A stretch of 64,000 nucleotides of DNA from Gallionella sp. (GCA_023259035.1 JAHFRA010000009.1:28889-92888), one strand, 5' to 3'. Positions 34,641 through 44,496 are shown, numbered from the stretch's first letter. Translations and numbers: made by a program. The notes: generated by a model not told the origin, from the letters alone.

Positions 34641-36914
34641 ATGAAATTGAAGAAATTGGTGGGATTGATTTCCCTGCTTTGCATGTCTCCCGCTTGGGCC
34701 ATTGAGCCGTTCATCGTCAAGGATATTCGCGTCGAGGGCATTCAGCGCACGGAAGCCGGTACGGTGTTCAGTTATCTGCCCATCAAGGTCGGCGACACGA
34801 TGGATGACGAACAGGCCGCAGCAGCGATTCGCGCCTTGTACGCTACCGGGTTTTTTAAGGACGTGCGTCTGGAAGTCGAGCAGGGGGTGCTGATCGTGCT
34901 GGTGCGCGAACGCCCTTCGATAGCCAGTATCGAAGTCAATGGCGTGAAGGATTTCCCCAAGGATCAACTCAAGGACAATATGAAATATGCGGGCTTGGCA
35001 GAAGCGCGCATATTCGATAAAGGCGCGCTGGACAAGGCTACCCAGGAGCTGAAACGCCAGTATGTGGCGCGCGGCAAATATGCTGTGAGCGTGACAGCCG
35101 CCATCACAGAATTGGAGCGCAATCGCGTCGGCATTGTGTTTAATGTAGTGGAAGGCGAAGTTTCCAAAATCAAGCAAATCAATATGGTTGGCAACCAGGC
35201 CTATAAAGAAGATGAGTTGCTGGATATGATGAAACTCAGCACGCCGGACTGGATGAGTTGGCTCAACAAGAATGATCAGTATTCCAAGCAAAAACTGACT
35301 GCCGACATGGAGACCATGCGTTCTTTCTATATGGATAACGGCTATCTGGAATTCAACATTGATTCCACGCAAGTTTCCATCACGCCGGACAAGAAGGATA
35401 TTTACATCACCATTAATATAACCGAAGGCGCGAAATACACTGTATCCAAGGTGGGTGTATCCGGTAATGCCTTGATCGCCAAGCAGGAGATTGAAAAACT
35501 TATTCAGGTGAAAGCGGGCGATACCTTCTCGCGCAAGGCGTTGACCGAGACCAGCAAGAAAATCGGCGAGCGTTTGGGGCAGGAGGGTTACGCCTTTGCC
35601 AACGTCAGTGCGACTCCAGAGGTGGATAAGGAGAAGCATGAAGTGGCTTTCAATTTTGTGGTTGATCCCGGTCAGCGCGTATACATACGCCGTATTAATA
35701 TCGGGGGCAATGACAAAACGCGGGACGAGGTCATCCGCCGCGAGTTCCGCCAGGTTGAGGGCGCGTGGTTCGATGTGGAGAAAATCAAGAAATCCAAGCA
35801 GCGCGTGGACAAGCTGGATTTTTTTGCTGAAGTCAATGCGGAAACACCTCCTGTGCAGGGCAGCACGGATCAGATGGACGTGAACGTCTCAATCAAAGAA
35901 AAGTCTACGGGAAATATTTCGGTAGGCGCAGGCTTTTCCCAAGGCGAAGGGTTGACGCTGACTGCCGGGGTCACGCAGGCCAACTTGTTCGGCAGCGGCA
36001 ACCATCTTTCCACACAAATAAACACCAGCAAGGTCAACCAGATTTATTCGCTTTCTTATACCAACCCATATTTTACCGATGACGGTGTGAGCCGCGGGTT
36101 CGATATTTACAAACGTAATACCGATTCGAGCAGCACTGCGGTGAGCCAATATTCATCACATACTTTTGGGGGCGGCGTGCGTTTCGCCGTGCCGATAGCG
36201 GAGGATGAGTCGATCAATTACGGTCTGGCATTTGAAAACACCAAATTGGGTTTGCTGACAAATCCTTCAGCGCGCTTGATAGAGTATGTCAATACTTTTG
36301 GTGCATCCAACAGTAATTTGTTGGGAACAATCGGCTGGGGCAGGGATAGCCGTGATAGCGCAATTTACACTACCGAGGGTACTGTGCAGCGCGCCTTTGC
36401 GGAAATTGCGCTGCCGGTGTTCGACATTCGCTATTACAAGCTGAATTACCAGCACCAGTGGTTCTATCCGGTGAGCGGCGATGTAACCCTGCTATTGAAC
36501 GGCGAGGCCGGTATGGGGGGCGGTTACGCGGGCAAGCCAATGCCGTTCTTCAAGAATTTTTATGCCGGCGGCACCGGCTCGGTGCGGGGGTATGATTCCA
36601 ATTCGCTGGGTCCGCGTGATTCGACAGATGCGGTATTGGGCGGCACAAAGCGCGTGGTCGGCAACGTGGAGTTGCTGGTGCCGTTTCCGGGAATCAAGGA
36701 AAAATCAGTGCGCTTGAGCGGCTTCTTTGATGCGGGCGCTGTTTATGGTTCCGGTGATCTGCCGGGCACCGCAGGATTACGCTATTCTACGGGTGCTGCT
36801 ATTACCTGGATTTCCCCGATGGGGCCGATTAAATTCAGTTATGCCGTGCCACTTAACAAGCAGTCGGTGGACAAGTTGCAGAAATTCCAGTTTAGTCTGG
36901 GTTCGATGTTCTGA
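34641..36914 (+). CDS. bamA: Outer-membrane protein assembly factor BamA
   Basis: The central Omp85 component of the BAM complex inserts beta-barrel proteins into the outer membrane. A signal peptide (LVGLISLLCMSPAWA-IEPF) is followed by five POTRA domains across residues 22 to about 420 (opening IVKDIRVEGIQRTEAGTVFSYL), then a 16-strand barrel. The barrel contains the loop-6 RGYD motif in GGTGSVRGYDSNSLGP, and the protein ends in Phe (FSLGSMF), the usual barrel-targeting end. At 757 residues the length is normal. It is followed by skp and lpx genes, the standard envelope order. Confidence 0.97.
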   Translation: MKLKKLVGLISLLCMSPAWAIEPFIVKDIRVEGIQRTEAGTVFSYLPIKVGDTMDDEQAAAAIRALYATGFFKDVRLEVEQGVLIVLVRERPSIASIEVNGVKDFPKDQLKDNMKYAGLAEARIFDKGALDKATQELKRQYVARGKYAVSVTAAITELERNRVGIVFNVVEGEVSKIKQINMVGNQAYKEDELLDMMKLSTPDWMSWLNKNDQYSKQKLTADMETMRSFYMDNGYLEFNIDSTQVSITPDKKDIYITINITEGAKYTVSKVGVSGNALIAKQEIEKLIQVKAGDTFSRKALTETSKKIGERLGQEGYAFANVSATPEVDKEKHEVAFNFVVDPGQRVYIRRINIGGNDKTRDEVIRREFRQVEGAWFDVEKIKKSKQRVDKLDFFAEVNAETPPVQGSTDQMDVNVSIKEKSTGNISVGAGFSQGEGLTLTAGVTQANLFGSGNHLSTQINTSKVNQIYSLSYTNPYFTDDGVSRGFDIYKRNTDSSSTAVSQYSSHTFGGGVRFAVPIAEDESINYGLAFENTKLGLLTNPSARLIEYVNTFGASNSNLLGTIGWGRDSRDSAIYTTEGTVQRAFAEIALPVFDIRYYKLNYQHQWFYPVSGDVTLLLNGEAGMGGGYAGKPMPFFKNFYAGGTGSVRGYDSNSLGPRDSTDAVLGGTKRVVGNVELLVPFPGIKEKSVRLSGFFDAGAVYGSGDLPGTAGLRYSTGAAITWISPMGPIKFSYAVPLNKQSVDKLQKFQFSLGSMF

Positions 36915-36946
36915 TGCAACTACTAGCCATATATGTTGTAGTTGCA
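36915..36946. repeat. Inverted repeat after bamA
   Basis: TGCAACTAC (36915-36923) and GTAGTTGCA (36938-36946) are perfect 9-base arms around a 14-base loop directly after the bamA stop. A second small hairpin CACCC-CTAC-GGGTG follows. No T-run is present, so it is not a classical terminator; it may be a repeat or an mRNA-stabilising hairpin. Confidence 0.6.
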
Positions 36947-37011
36947 CCAATCACCCCTACGGGTGAGCGATACCGATCAGGTGGCAGGTCATGATGCGTA
37001 AGGAGCAAAAA

Positions 37012-37536
37012 ATGAAAACGATGATTAAAGCAGGCCTATTGGTTGTATTGCTGAGTGCGTGGCCGGTGCTGGCAGGAGATTTCAGGGTGGGCGTGGTGGA
37101 CACCGAACGCGTGTTACGCGAGTCCGCGCCGGCAGTGAAGGCGGAAAAAAAGATTGAAAAGGAATTTTCCGGGCGCGATCAGGAAATCAAGAAGCTGATG
37201 AAACAGGCGAAAGAGTTGCAGGCATTGCTGGAAAAGGATGGAGGCACGCTGCCAGATGCCGATCATCGCAATAAAGAGCGCGAGTTGACCGGCATGAATG
37301 TCAATTTACAGCGCATGCAACGCGAGTTCCGCGAAGATTTGAATTTGCGCAAAAACGAAGAGCTGGCCATTGTGCTGGAGCAGGCCAACAAGGCAATCCA
37401 AACAATTGCCGAAACGGAGAAATACGACCTGATCTTGCAGGAAGCGGTATATCGCAATCCCAAAATAGACATCACCGACAGGGTGATCAAGTATCTTGGC
37501 GGCGATAAAGTTGACAGCAGCAAGGACAGCAAATAA
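37012..37536 (+). CDS. skp: Periplasmic chaperone Skp/OmpH
   Basis: It binds unfolded outer-membrane proteins in the periplasm and delivers them to BAM. A signal peptide (MIKAGLLVVLLSAWPVLAG) precedes RVGVVDTERVLRESAPAVKAEKKIEKEF and a long charged helical tentacle region, ending YDLILQEAVYRNPKIDITDRVIKYL. The track begins seven codons earlier at 36991; the ATG at 37012 has an AAGGAG ribosome-binding site at proper distance and is preferred (174 residues). It lies between bamA and lpxD as in most proteobacteria. Confidence 0.94.
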   Translation: MKTMIKAGLLVVLLSAWPVLAGDFRVGVVDTERVLRESAPAVKAEKKIEKEFSGRDQEIKKLMKQAKELQALLEKDGGTLPDADHRNKERELTGMNVNLQRMQREFREDLNLRKNEELAIVLEQANKAIQTIAETEKYDLILQEAVYRNPKIDITDRVIKYLGGDKVDSSKDSK

Positions 37537-37548
37537 GCGCTACGCAGG

Positions 37549-38601
37549 ATGAATATTTCTTATCGGTTGGCTGACATCGCGGCACAATTTGGCGGGCGCG
37601 TGCTGGGGGATGCCGGGGTGCTCATCGCACAAATTGCCACACTGGAAAAAGCGCAGTCGAATCACATCAGCTTTCTAACCAACAGCAAATATCGCGCACA
37701 ACTTGCCGGCACGCGGGCAGGCGCGGTGATTCTTGGCGAGGCGGATGCGGAGGCAACCGATCTGCCGCGCATTGTTTCGGATAACCCCTACGCCTATTTC
37801 GCCAAGGTTTCGGCCTTGCTCAACCCCTTGCCGGAAGCCAAGCCGGGAGTGCATCCCAGTGCAATAGTCGGCACGGGCGCGCAGATCGCCCCGACTGCCA
37901 GCATCGCCGCGACGGCGGTAATAGGGGATGGCGCAACAATCGGCGCGCACAGCGTGATCGGCGAGGGCTGCTGCATCGGCGCGAATACGGTGATCGGCAA
38001 TCATGCCAGGCTGTACCCGCGCGTGGTGGTTTATCATGGCTGCATTATTGGCGACAACCTGATTGCGCATTCCGGCGCGGTGATCGGTTCGGACGGTTTT
38101 GGCATCGCGATGGATGACGGACGCTGGATCAAGATTCCGCAAATTGGCCGGGTGGTAATCGGCAACGATGTCGAGATCGGCGCGAACACTACCATTGATC
38201 GCGGCGCGCTGAACGACACGGTAATCGAAGACGGCGTGAAGCTGGACAACCAGATACAGGTCGCGCATAACGTGCGCATCGGCGCGCATACCGCCATTGC
38301 CGGATGTGCCGGCATCGCCGGCAGTGCGGTGATTGGGCGCTATTGCATGATCGGCGGTGGCGCGCGAATTCTGGGGCATCTGGAACTGGCCGACCACGTC
38401 GAAATTGCCGCCCATACGCTGGTCGGAAAATCCATTCGCGAAGCCGGCTCTTACGCGGCCATTTTTCCATTCAGCAAGATTGATGACTGGCGCAAGAATG
38501 CTGTGCATCTGCGGCATTTAGACGATCTGGCAAAGCGCATCAAAACATTGGAACAGGAACTTAAATCATTAAATTCGGAATCATTGAAAGGGCAAAACTG
38601 A
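37549..38601 (+). CDS. lpxD: UDP-3-O-acylglucosamine N-acyltransferase
   Basis: The third lipid A enzyme, it N-acylates UDP-3-O-acyl-glucosamine with acyl-ACP. The N-terminal uridine-binding domain ends near [13 protein letters not shown] (about residue 85). A left-handed beta-helix of hexapeptide repeats follows ([24 protein letters not shown]), with the catalytic His region [19 protein letters not shown]. The 350-residue length is normal. Its TGA overlaps the fabZ ATG by one base. Confidence 0.97.
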   Translation: MNISYRLADIAAQFGGRVLGDAGVLIAQIATLEKAQSNHISFLTNSKYRAQLAGTRAGAVILGEADAEATDLPRIVSDNPYAYFAKVSALLNPLPEAKPGVHPSAIVGTGAQIAPTASIAATAVIGDGATIGAHSVIGEGCCIGANTVIGNHARLYPRVVVYHGCIIGDNLIAHSGAVIGSDGFGIAMDDGRWIKIPQIGRVVIGNDVEIGANTTIDRGALNDTVIEDGVKLDNQIQVAHNVRIGAHTAIAGCAGIAGSAVIGRYCMIGGGARILGHLELADHVEIAAHTLVGKSIREAGSYAAIFPFSKIDDWRKNAVHLRHLDDLAKRIKTLEQELKSLNSESLKGQN

Positions 38602-39074
38602 TGAGCACGCAAATGGATATCCACGCAATTCTCGAACACTTGCCGCACCGCTATCCGTTCCTGTTGGTGGATCGCGTATTGTCGATCGAACCGGGCAAGG
38701 ATATCGTCGCGTTGAAGAACGTCACCATCAACGAACCATTTTTTCCCGGCCACTATCCGCACCATCCGGTGATGCCCGGCGTGCTGATCATCGAGGCGAT
38801 GGCGCAGGTCGCCGCGCTGCTGTCATTTAAATCCATGGGCAATAAACCGGACGACAAGTCGTTGTATTACTTTGCCGGCATCGATGGCGCGCGCTTCAAG
38901 CGCCCGGTCACTCCCGGCGATCAACTGATTATCAAGGTAACGCTGGTGCGCAGCATGCGCGGGGTGTTCAAGTTCAGCGCCAAAGCGGAGGTCGATGGGC
39001 AACTGGCTGCCGAGGCGGAATTGATGTGTGCCGTGAAACCTGTCCTGAGCCATGTCGAAGGACAGGTGGCGTGA
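38601..39074 (+). CDS. fabZ: 3-hydroxyacyl-[ACP] dehydratase FabZ
   Basis: It dehydrates 3-hydroxyacyl-ACP in fatty acid elongation and shares substrates with LpxA and LpxD. The hot-dog fold shows [14 protein letters not shown], the catalytic His in [23 protein letters not shown] and the Glu in the following helix. The normal fold ends at AAEAELMCA. The last residues, [12 protein letters not shown], are encoded by the same dispersed repeat found in rseP, so the tail is acquired. It overlaps lpxD by one base; lpxA starts 22 bases after its stop. Confidence 0.97.
   Translation: MSTQMDIHAILEHLPHRYPFLLVDRVLSIEPGKDIVALKNVTINEPFFPGHYPHHPVMPGVLIIEAMAQVAALLSFKSMGNKPDDKSLYYFAGIDGARFKRPVTPGDQLIIKVTLVRSMRGVFKFSAKAEVDGQLAAEAELMCAVKPVLSHVEGQVA
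39039..39066. repeat. Dispersed CCTGTCC...GGACAGG repeat at the fabZ 3' end
   Basis: CCTGTCCTGAGC-CAT-GTCGAAGGACAGG has perfect 7-base inverted ends (CCTGTCC/GGACAGG). It forms the last codons of fabZ and is the most complete of the three copies seen in this window. Confidence 0.85.
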
Positions 39075-39096
39075 TTTTGTATTTCAAGAGGTATTC

Positions 39097-39867
39097 ATGA
39101 TTCACCAGACCGCCATCGTCCATCCGGACGCGAAGCTTGCCGATGATGTCGAAGTGGGCGCGTATTCCATTATTGGCGAGCATGTCGAAATCGGCGCCGG
39201 TACGGTGATCGGCCCGCATGTGGTAATCAACGGGCGCACGCGCATCGGCCAGCACAACCGTATTTTCCAATTCTGTTCGCTGGGTGAAGTCCCGCAGGAC
39301 AAAAAGTACGCCGGTGAGCCGACGCGCCTGGAAATCGGCGACCACAACACCATCCGCGAATTCTGCACTTTCAATCTCGGCACCGCGCAGGATGTCGGCG
39401 TGACGCGTGTCGGCAACCACAACTGGATCATGGCCTACGTGCATCTGGCGCACGATTGCCAGGTGGGCAACCACACCATCTTCGCCAACAACGCGCAGTT
39501 GGCCGGGCACGTGGAGGTCGGCGATTACGCGATACTGGGCGGCTTTACCGTGGTGCATCAGTTCGTCAAAATCGGCGCGCACATCATTACCGGCATGGGC
39601 ACGATCCTGTTGCAGGACTTGCCGCCTTACGTGCTGGCTTCCGGCAACCCTTCCGCACCTCATGGCATCAATGCCGAAGGGCTGAAGCGGCGCGGTTTTT
39701 CCAGCCCCGCCATTATGGCGATCAAACGTGCCTACAAGGCCCTGTATAAATCCGGTTTGAGCTTGGCGGATGCCAAAGCCGCCATTCAGTTGCAGCTTGC
39801 GGAGCACGCCGAGTTGCAGCCGCTGGTAGATTTCCTCGCCAGTTCGGAACGCGGCATTATTCGCTGA
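39097..39867 (+). CDS. lpxA: Acyl-[ACP]-UDP-N-acetylglucosamine O-acyltransferase
   Basis: The first enzyme of lipid A synthesis, a left-handed beta-helix trimer. Hexapeptide repeats begin at once ([23 protein letters not shown]), and the catalytic His lies in [44 protein letters not shown] and the C-terminal helices are present. The track starts at 39052 inside fabZ; the ATG at 39097 follows an AAGAGGT ribosome-binding site and gives the usual 256 residues. It lies between fabZ and lpxB. Confidence 0.97.
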   Translation: MIHQTAIVHPDAKLADDVEVGAYSIIGEHVEIGAGTVIGPHVVINGRTRIGQHNRIFQFCSLGEVPQDKKYAGEPTRLEIGDHNTIREFCTFNLGTAQDVGVTRVGNHNWIMAYVHLAHDCQVGNHTIFANNAQLAGHVEVGDYAILGGFTVVHQFVKIGAHIITGMGTILLQDLPPYVLASGNPSAPHGINAEGLKRRGFSSPAIMAIKRAYKALYKSGLSLADAKAAIQLQLAEHAELQPLVDFLASSERGIIR

Positions 39868-39890
39868 CCGGATCATTCAATGGTTTACTC

Positions 39891-41054
39891 ATGCAGCAGA
39901 AAAAAACAGTAATCGGCATCGTCGCTGGCGAAGCCTCCGGTGACCTGCTCGGCAGTCACTTGATGGCAGCTTTGAAGGAAGCGCGCCCCGATGTGCAGTT
40001 CGTTGGCATCGGTGGCCCCAGGATGCAATCCGCCGGAATGGAAGTGTTGTTTCCGATGGAAAAACTGGCGGTGCGCGGCTACGTCGAAGTGCTGCGCCAC
40101 TATCGCGAGATAGTCGGCATTCGCCGCAAACTGAAAAAATACTTTTTAGCCCATCGCCCGGACATCTTCATCGCGGTGGACGCGCCGGATTTCAATCTCG
40201 ATCTGGAGCTGCTGCTCAAACAGCACGGCATCCCCACCATCCATTACGTCAGCCCGTCGATCTGGGCGTGGCGCGGCGAGCGCATCAACAAAATCAAGCG
40301 CGCCGTGTCGCATATGCTCGCCGTGTTCCCGCACGAGCCGAAGCTGTACCAGCAGGCTGGTGTGCCGGTGGCTTATGTCGGCCATCCGCTCGCCGACATG
40401 TTGCCGGAGTATCCGAAGCGTGTCGAAATGCGCGAGACGATGCGTATCCCGCTGCAGGCGAAGGTATTCGCACTCCTGCCCGGCAGCCGCCAGAGCGAAG
40501 TCAAACATCTGGCGCACACCTACATCGAGACTGCCAAGCTGGTGCTGCAACAGATGCCCGGCGCACGCTTCCTGGTGCCGCTGGTCAGCCGCGAGACGCG
40601 CGGCATTTTCGAGCAGGCGCTTTATGATTGCGATGCGCAACAATTGCCGATCACACTGCTGTTCGGCCATGCGCAGGACGCGTTGATTGCCGCCGATATT
40701 GCGCTGGTCGCATCCGGTACGGCGACACTGGAGTGCGCCTTGCTCAAGCGCCCGATGGTCATCACTTACAAGATGCCGGCGCTTTCCTGGTGGATGATCA
40801 AGCGCAAACGCTATCAACCTTATTTCGGCCTGCCCAATATTTTGTGTGAACGCTTTGTCGTGCCGGAGCTGATCCAGGAAGATGCCACGCCGGAGAATCT
40901 CACCCAGGCGTTGCTCAATCTGGTCAATGATAAGGATGCTGTGGCGCAGCTCGAAGAAACGTTCCACAAGTTGCACCAGACCCTGCGCCAGAATACTGCA
41001 CAGAAAGCGGCAGCGGCTATCTTGCCGTATCTGCCTGCGCATGAGAACCTCTAA
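39891..41054 (+). CDS. lpxB: Lipid-A-disaccharide synthase
   Basis: It condenses UDP-2,3-diacylglucosamine with lipid X to form the lipid A disaccharide at the inner-membrane surface. It is a GT-B glycosyltransferase of 387 residues. Markers are [17 protein letters not shown] at the N-terminus, [13 protein letters not shown] (as [10 protein letters not shown]), [25 protein letters not shown] and [22 protein letters not shown]. It starts 23 bases after lpxA and is followed by rnhB. Confidence 0.97.
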   Translation: MQQKKTVIGIVAGEASGDLLGSHLMAALKEARPDVQFVGIGGPRMQSAGMEVLFPMEKLAVRGYVEVLRHYREIVGIRRKLKKYFLAHRPDIFIAVDAPDFNLDLELLLKQHGIPTIHYVSPSIWAWRGERINKIKRAVSHMLAVFPHEPKLYQQAGVPVAYVGHPLADMLPEYPKRVEMRETMRIPLQAKVFALLPGSRQSEVKHLAHTYIETAKLVLQQMPGARFLVPLVSRETRGIFEQALYDCDAQQLPITLLFGHAQDALIAADIALVASGTATLECALLKRPMVITYKMPALSWWMIKRKRYQPYFGLPNILCERFVVPELIQEDATPENLTQALLNLVNDKDAVAQLEETFHKLHQTLRQNTAQKAAAAILPYLPAHENL

Positions 41055-41086
41055 TAATCTGCTGCGCGATTCTTAGAGGTTCACAT

Positions 41087-41677
41087 ATGACCAATGTTGT
41101 GCTTATCTGCGGCGTGGACGAAGCCGGGCGCGGCCCGCTGGCCGGACCGGTAAGCGCGGCGGCAGTGATCCTCGACGCAAATAATCCCATTGAAGGCTTG
41201 GCCGATTCCAAAAAACTTTCCGAGCGCCAACGTGATCAACTCGCCCCGATTATTCGCGAACGCGCGCTGGCCTGGGCGGTGGCCTATGCCGAAGTCGACG
41301 AAATAGACCGGATCAACATCCTGCAAGCCACGCTGCTGGCGATGCGCCGCGCCGTGCTGGCGCTGAATATACGGCCGCATCAAGTGCTGGTGGATGGCCT
41401 GTATTGCCCGCAGACCGGCATTCCCAGTCAGGCGATAGTGAAGGGCGATAGCAAGGTCGCGGCAATTTCCGCCGCTTCGATTCTGGCGAAAACCGCGCGT
41501 GACGCGCTGATGCTGCAACTGCACGAACAGTATCCGCATTACGGTTTCGCCGATCACAAAGGCTATCCCACCGCTGCGCATCTCGCCGCGTTGCGGGAAC
41601 ATGGCGTTTCGGCAGTGCATCGCAGAAGTTTCAGGCCGGTGCGGGAGCTTTTATCCCCTCTCCCGCTTGCGGGCTAG
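41087..41677 (+). CDS. rnhB: Ribonuclease HII
   Basis: It removes ribonucleotides and RNA from RNA-DNA hybrids. The catalytic motif is [19 protein letters not shown] near residue 10, with further acidic sites in VLVDGLYCP and AKTARDALM, and the block [22 protein letters not shown]. The fold ends at SFRPVREL; the last residues (LSPLPLAG) and stop are encoded by a GGGAGAGG-family repeat, so the C-terminus has been replaced or extended. It closes the lpx operon. Confidence 0.96.
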   Translation: MTNVVLICGVDEAGRGPLAGPVSAAAVILDANNPIEGLADSKKLSERQRDQLAPIIRERALAWAVAYAEVDEIDRINILQATLLAMRRAVLALNIRPHQVLVDGLYCPQTGIPSQAIVKGDSKVAAISAASILAKTARDALMLQLHEQYPHYGFADHKGYPTAAHLAALREHGVSAVHRRSFRPVRELLSPLPLAG

Positions 41678-41721
41678 TAGTTCCATCAGTTGTTTCACTC
41701 AGAGGGGTAGGGGAGAGGGCG
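41655..41721. repeat. GGGAGAGG-family repeat at the rnhB 3' end
   Basis: CCCCTCTCCCGCTTGCGGG at the left and GGGGTAGGGGAGAGGG at the right form an interrupted inverted repeat. It encodes the end of RnhB. It is related to the copies at 5050-5162 and 62461-62545. Confidence 0.7.
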
Positions 41722-41769
41722 GTTTTCAGGTATCGTGCTATCCAACCAACAGTCGCCCAATACAAAACC

Positions 41770-42225
41770 ATGACCCTGTTTAAACTCATCCACCTGCTGG
41801 CCGTCCTGATCTGGGTGGGCGGCATGTTCTTCGCCTACGTGGTGTTGCGCCCTGCGGCCATGGACATGCTCCAGCCGCCGGAACGTCTGCGCCTGTGGGA
41901 TAGCGTGTTTCGCCGTTTCTTCAAATGGGTGTGGGTCGCGGTTGGCGCGATACTGGTCACAGGTCTTTACCTGATTTACCTGTACGGCGGCATCGCACAC
42001 GTCGCGCGCCACGTCCATATCATGCTGGCATTGGGGTTGGCGATGATGGCGATTTACGGCTACGTATTTTTTGCCTGCTACGTGCCGCTCAGTTTGCATG
42101 TTGCCAAGCAGCGCTGGAAAGAGGCGGGAGAAATATTGGGCTGGATTCGCAAGCTGGTCGCGCTGAATCTGGCGCTGGGGTTGCTGACCGTGTGCGTGGT
42201 GGTGATTGGTATGTCGCCGGGTTGA
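41770..42225 (+). CDS. CopD-like integral membrane protein
   Basis: A 151-residue membrane protein with four hydrophobic segments (near residues 5-27, 52-74, 82-105 and 125-148). The opening LFKLIHLLAVLIWVGGMFFAYVVLRP matches the CopD domain pattern. CopD proteins are implicated in copper transport, but no copper genes lie nearby, and the family also contains members of unknown role. It is convergent with msrA, whose end lies four bases away. Confidence 0.75.
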   Translation: MTLFKLIHLLAVLIWVGGMFFAYVVLRPAAMDMLQPPERLRLWDSVFRRFFKWVWVAVGAILVTGLYLIYLYGGIAHVARHVHIMLALGLAMMAIYGYVFFACYVPLSLHVAKQRWKEAGEILGWIRKLVALNLALGLLTVCVVVIGMSPG

Positions 42226-42228
42226 GCG

Positions 42229-42744
42229 CTATTCTCCCAAATCCATCCGCCTGATGTAGTGGCAGGTATATCCGCCGCGATGCTTGACCAGATATTTCTG
42301 GTGGTATTCCTCGGCGCGGTAAAACTCCTTGAACGGCACGACTTCGGTGACGACTTTGGCTTTCCATTCGCCGGAGGCATCCACGGTCTTGATGACTTCT
42401 TCGGCGGTGTGTTTCTGTTCTTCGCTGAGATAAAAAATCGCCGAGCGGTATTGCGTGCCGATGTCGTTGCCCTGCTGGTTGCGCGTGGTGGGGTTGTGCA
42501 TGCGGAAAAACTCGAACAGCAGGTGACGGTAGGTCAGTTGCACGGGATCGAACACGATCTTCAGCGATTCGGCATGGCCGGTGCGCCCGGTCTTCACTTG
42601 CTCATAGGTAGCCGCCGGTGTGCCTCCGCCGGTGTAACCGACTTCGGTTGCCAGCACGCCGGGAATCTCCCGCACCAGCTCTTCCATCCCCCAGAAGCAG
42701 CCACCGGAGAGGTAGGCGGTTTGTTTGGTTTCGGTCGTGGTCAT
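42229..42744 (-). CDS. msrA: Peptide-methionine (S)-S-oxide reductase
   Basis: It repairs oxidised methionine (S-epimer) in proteins. The catalytic motif is GGCFWGMEELVREIPGV, followed by EVGYTGG and FEFFRMHNPTTRNQQGNDIGTQYRSAIF. The open frame runs 25 codons further upstream to 42819, and those residues (PRLPLFLLLALLSTASLAQ) look like a signal peptide. However, an AAGGAG ribosome-binding site stands just before the ATG at 42744, which gives a normal cytosolic MsrA of 171 residues. Both starts might be used; the shorter one is chosen. Confidence 0.93.
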   Translation of the reverse strand: MTTTETKQTAYLSGGCFWGMEELVREIPGVLATEVGYTGGGTPAATYEQVKTGRTGHAESLKIVFDPVQLTYRHLLFEFFRMHNPTTRNQQGNDIGTQYRSAIFYLSEEQKHTAEEVIKTVDASGEWKAKVVTEVVPFKEFYRAEEYHQKYLVKHRGGYTCHYIRRMDLGE

Positions 42745-42843
42745 GGCGGCTCCTTTCGGTTGGGCGAGGCTGGCGGTTGAGAGTAGCGCCAGCAGGAGGA
42801 AGAGGGGGAGGCGGGGCATTTGGGGTTTATGTTTGGTAGCTTT

Positions 42844-43761
42844 TTAACGTGAAGCTAAGGGTTGGGCACGCTGGCGCTGAACATGTTTCGCTAAACTTGG
42901 AATGGAAAGCATCGGATCGGATCGATGAATGATGCGGTGGCAGTTTGAGCAAACAATTGCTAGATCACCTAATTCTGTTTTTACCACTCCATCAGCTTTG
43001 GATAACGGCTGAAGGTGGTGAACCTCACAAAACCCATCGCCGAATTCTCCGTAAACCTCTTTGAAATCGAATCCGCATGCCTCGCAGCGGAGTTTTCCAG
43101 TGGCTCGTAGGGTTGCGTCCTTCTTGGCTTTGATAATCGCCAAATTTCGCTCGCGCCGAAGGTGTGCGACGAGACGAGGGTTACCTTCAAGAATAGACTG
43201 GCTTTGATCGATATCCGGGAGAGTGGGAATAGTGCCTACATTGATATGCGTAATGACGCGGTTCACAATCTCTTGGCTTTCCTCCTTGTCCGCGAACCAA
43301 ACATTGCTTTGGCCAATTCCGCCTTTTACGGCTCTCGGAATCATTAGTTCTCGCTGCTCTACTGGAAGTAGTACCGCTTTATCAGCGGGTGCCTTGATTC
43401 GGTAGCTGCTAACGCCATTCTTTTTTTGAATTGCGCTTGGCTTTGTGATCGTCTGTGCTTCACGATAGACAGTCGCATCCTTGTACCAACCGACGACAAC
43501 TGTTCCCCCACTTTCAGGTCCGGCTGTCCATACGACGGTTACACCGCTTACAAAATCATCCTTCTTACCGGCACCCAGTTTCTCGATCTTAATTTGGCCT
43601 GTTGGCTGGACGTATCCGTAAAGGGTGCCTGCGTTGTTACTGAAGTTGCAGACTTCGTGGCCTATTGAGTGCTGGTTGTATTTGCCGCCTCGTTCGATTT
43701 GGTCACCGTCATTACCGTTGTAGTGATTCATCCATCCGACATTACAAAACATAATTGGCAT
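42844..43761 (-). CDS. HNH endonuclease with an uncharacterised N-terminal domain
   Basis: A 305-residue protein. The C-terminal half (about 215-290) is an HNH nuclease with a CxxC zinc pair in LRCEACGFDF, the catalytic EVHHLQPL and DLAIVCSNCHRIIHR. The N-terminal half (MPIMFCNVGWMNHYNG..., GHEVCNF) is a separate domain rich in aromatic residues that I cannot name; such modules on HNH nucleases often recognise modified DNA, but this is a guess. The ATG at 43761 has an AGGAG ribosome-binding site, so it is preferred over the track's 43782. The gene is visibly more A+T rich than its neighbours, consistent with recent acquisition. Confidence 0.78.
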   Translation of the reverse strand: MPIMFCNVGWMNHYNGNDGDQIERGGKYNQHSIGHEVCNFSNNAGTLYGYVQPTGQIKIEKLGAGKKDDFVSGVTVVWTAGPESGGTVVVGWYKDATVYREAQTITKPSAIQKKNGVSSYRIKAPADKAVLLPVEQRELMIPRAVKGGIGQSNVWFADKEESQEIVNRVITHINVGTIPTLPDIDQSQSILEGNPRLVAHLRRERNLAIIKAKKDATLRATGKLRCEACGFDFKEVYGEFGDGFCEVHHLQPLSKADGVVKTELGDLAIVCSNCHRIIHRSDPMLSIPSLAKHVQRQRAQPLASR

Positions 43762-43978
43762 GGCAACTCCTAAAGTGCCCAACGTAAACTAGACACCCAA
43801 AGTGTCTGATAATCTGGAACCGAATGTCGCATAATTTTGCTGTGCTCAGGTAAGAAGCCTCTAACAACACAAGCCTGAATGCTGCGCTAAAACTACCTCA
43901 AGAACAATATGCCAAACGGCCTATTTGTGTCTCGCGTTTGGCGGCCTGCTTGTGGCTCCGGCCGCCCGCGCTGCTTGG

Positions 43979-44428
43979 CTAGCGGCGCTCTTTCTTCATC
44001 GCCTGTGCGGCTTCACGTTTGGAATCTTTTTCTTTCTCGGTGGCGCGCTTGTCGTGTTGTTTCTTGCCTTTGGCGAGGCCGATTTCCAATTTGACGCGCC
44101 CACCTTTGTAGTGCATGTCCAGCGGCATCAGCGTGTAGCCTGCGCGCTGTACCTTGCCGATGATCCTGTCGATTTCCAGTTTGTGCAGCAGCAGCTTGCG
44201 GGTGCGCACCGGGTCGGGATGGATATGCGTGGAAGCGTTCAGCAACGGGCTGATGTGCGAGCCGAACAGGTACAGCGCGCCGTCTTTTACGGTGACGTAA
44301 GCCTCCTTGAGTTGTGCGCGCCCGGCGCGGATGGCCTTGACTTCCCAGCCTTCCAGCATGATGCCGGCTTCATATTTATCTTCAATGAAGTATTCGTGAA
44401 AGGCCTTTTTGTTTTGTACGATGCTCAT
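43979..44428 (-). CDS. smpB: SsrA-binding protein SmpB
   Basis: It delivers tmRNA to stalled ribosomes in trans-translation. At 149 residues it shows the family hallmarks [40 protein letters not shown] and [13 protein letters not shown], ending in a lysine/arginine-rich tail needed for tmRNA binding. It is divergent from ratA. No tmRNA gene was recognised beside it, although ssrA and smpB are often close. Confidence 0.97.
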   Translation of the reverse strand: MSIVQNKKAFHEYFIEDKYEAGIMLEGWEVKAIRAGRAQLKEAYVTVKDGALYLFGSHISPLLNASTHIHPDPVRTRKLLLHKLEIDRIIGKVQRAGYTLMPLDMHYKGGRVKLEIGLAKGKKQHDKRATEKEKDSKREAAQAMKKERR

Positions 44429-44496
44429 TAACAGGTGAGTTTTGCGGTGTGTTCGGCTATTCTACCAGTCTTTGGTTTTGCAACTTTAGACAGTCA

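Noticed and set aside
43762-43978. tmRNA gene near smpB
   Set aside because: The 217-base gap is too short, and neither a tRNA-Ala-like acceptor end nor a tag reading frame was seen.
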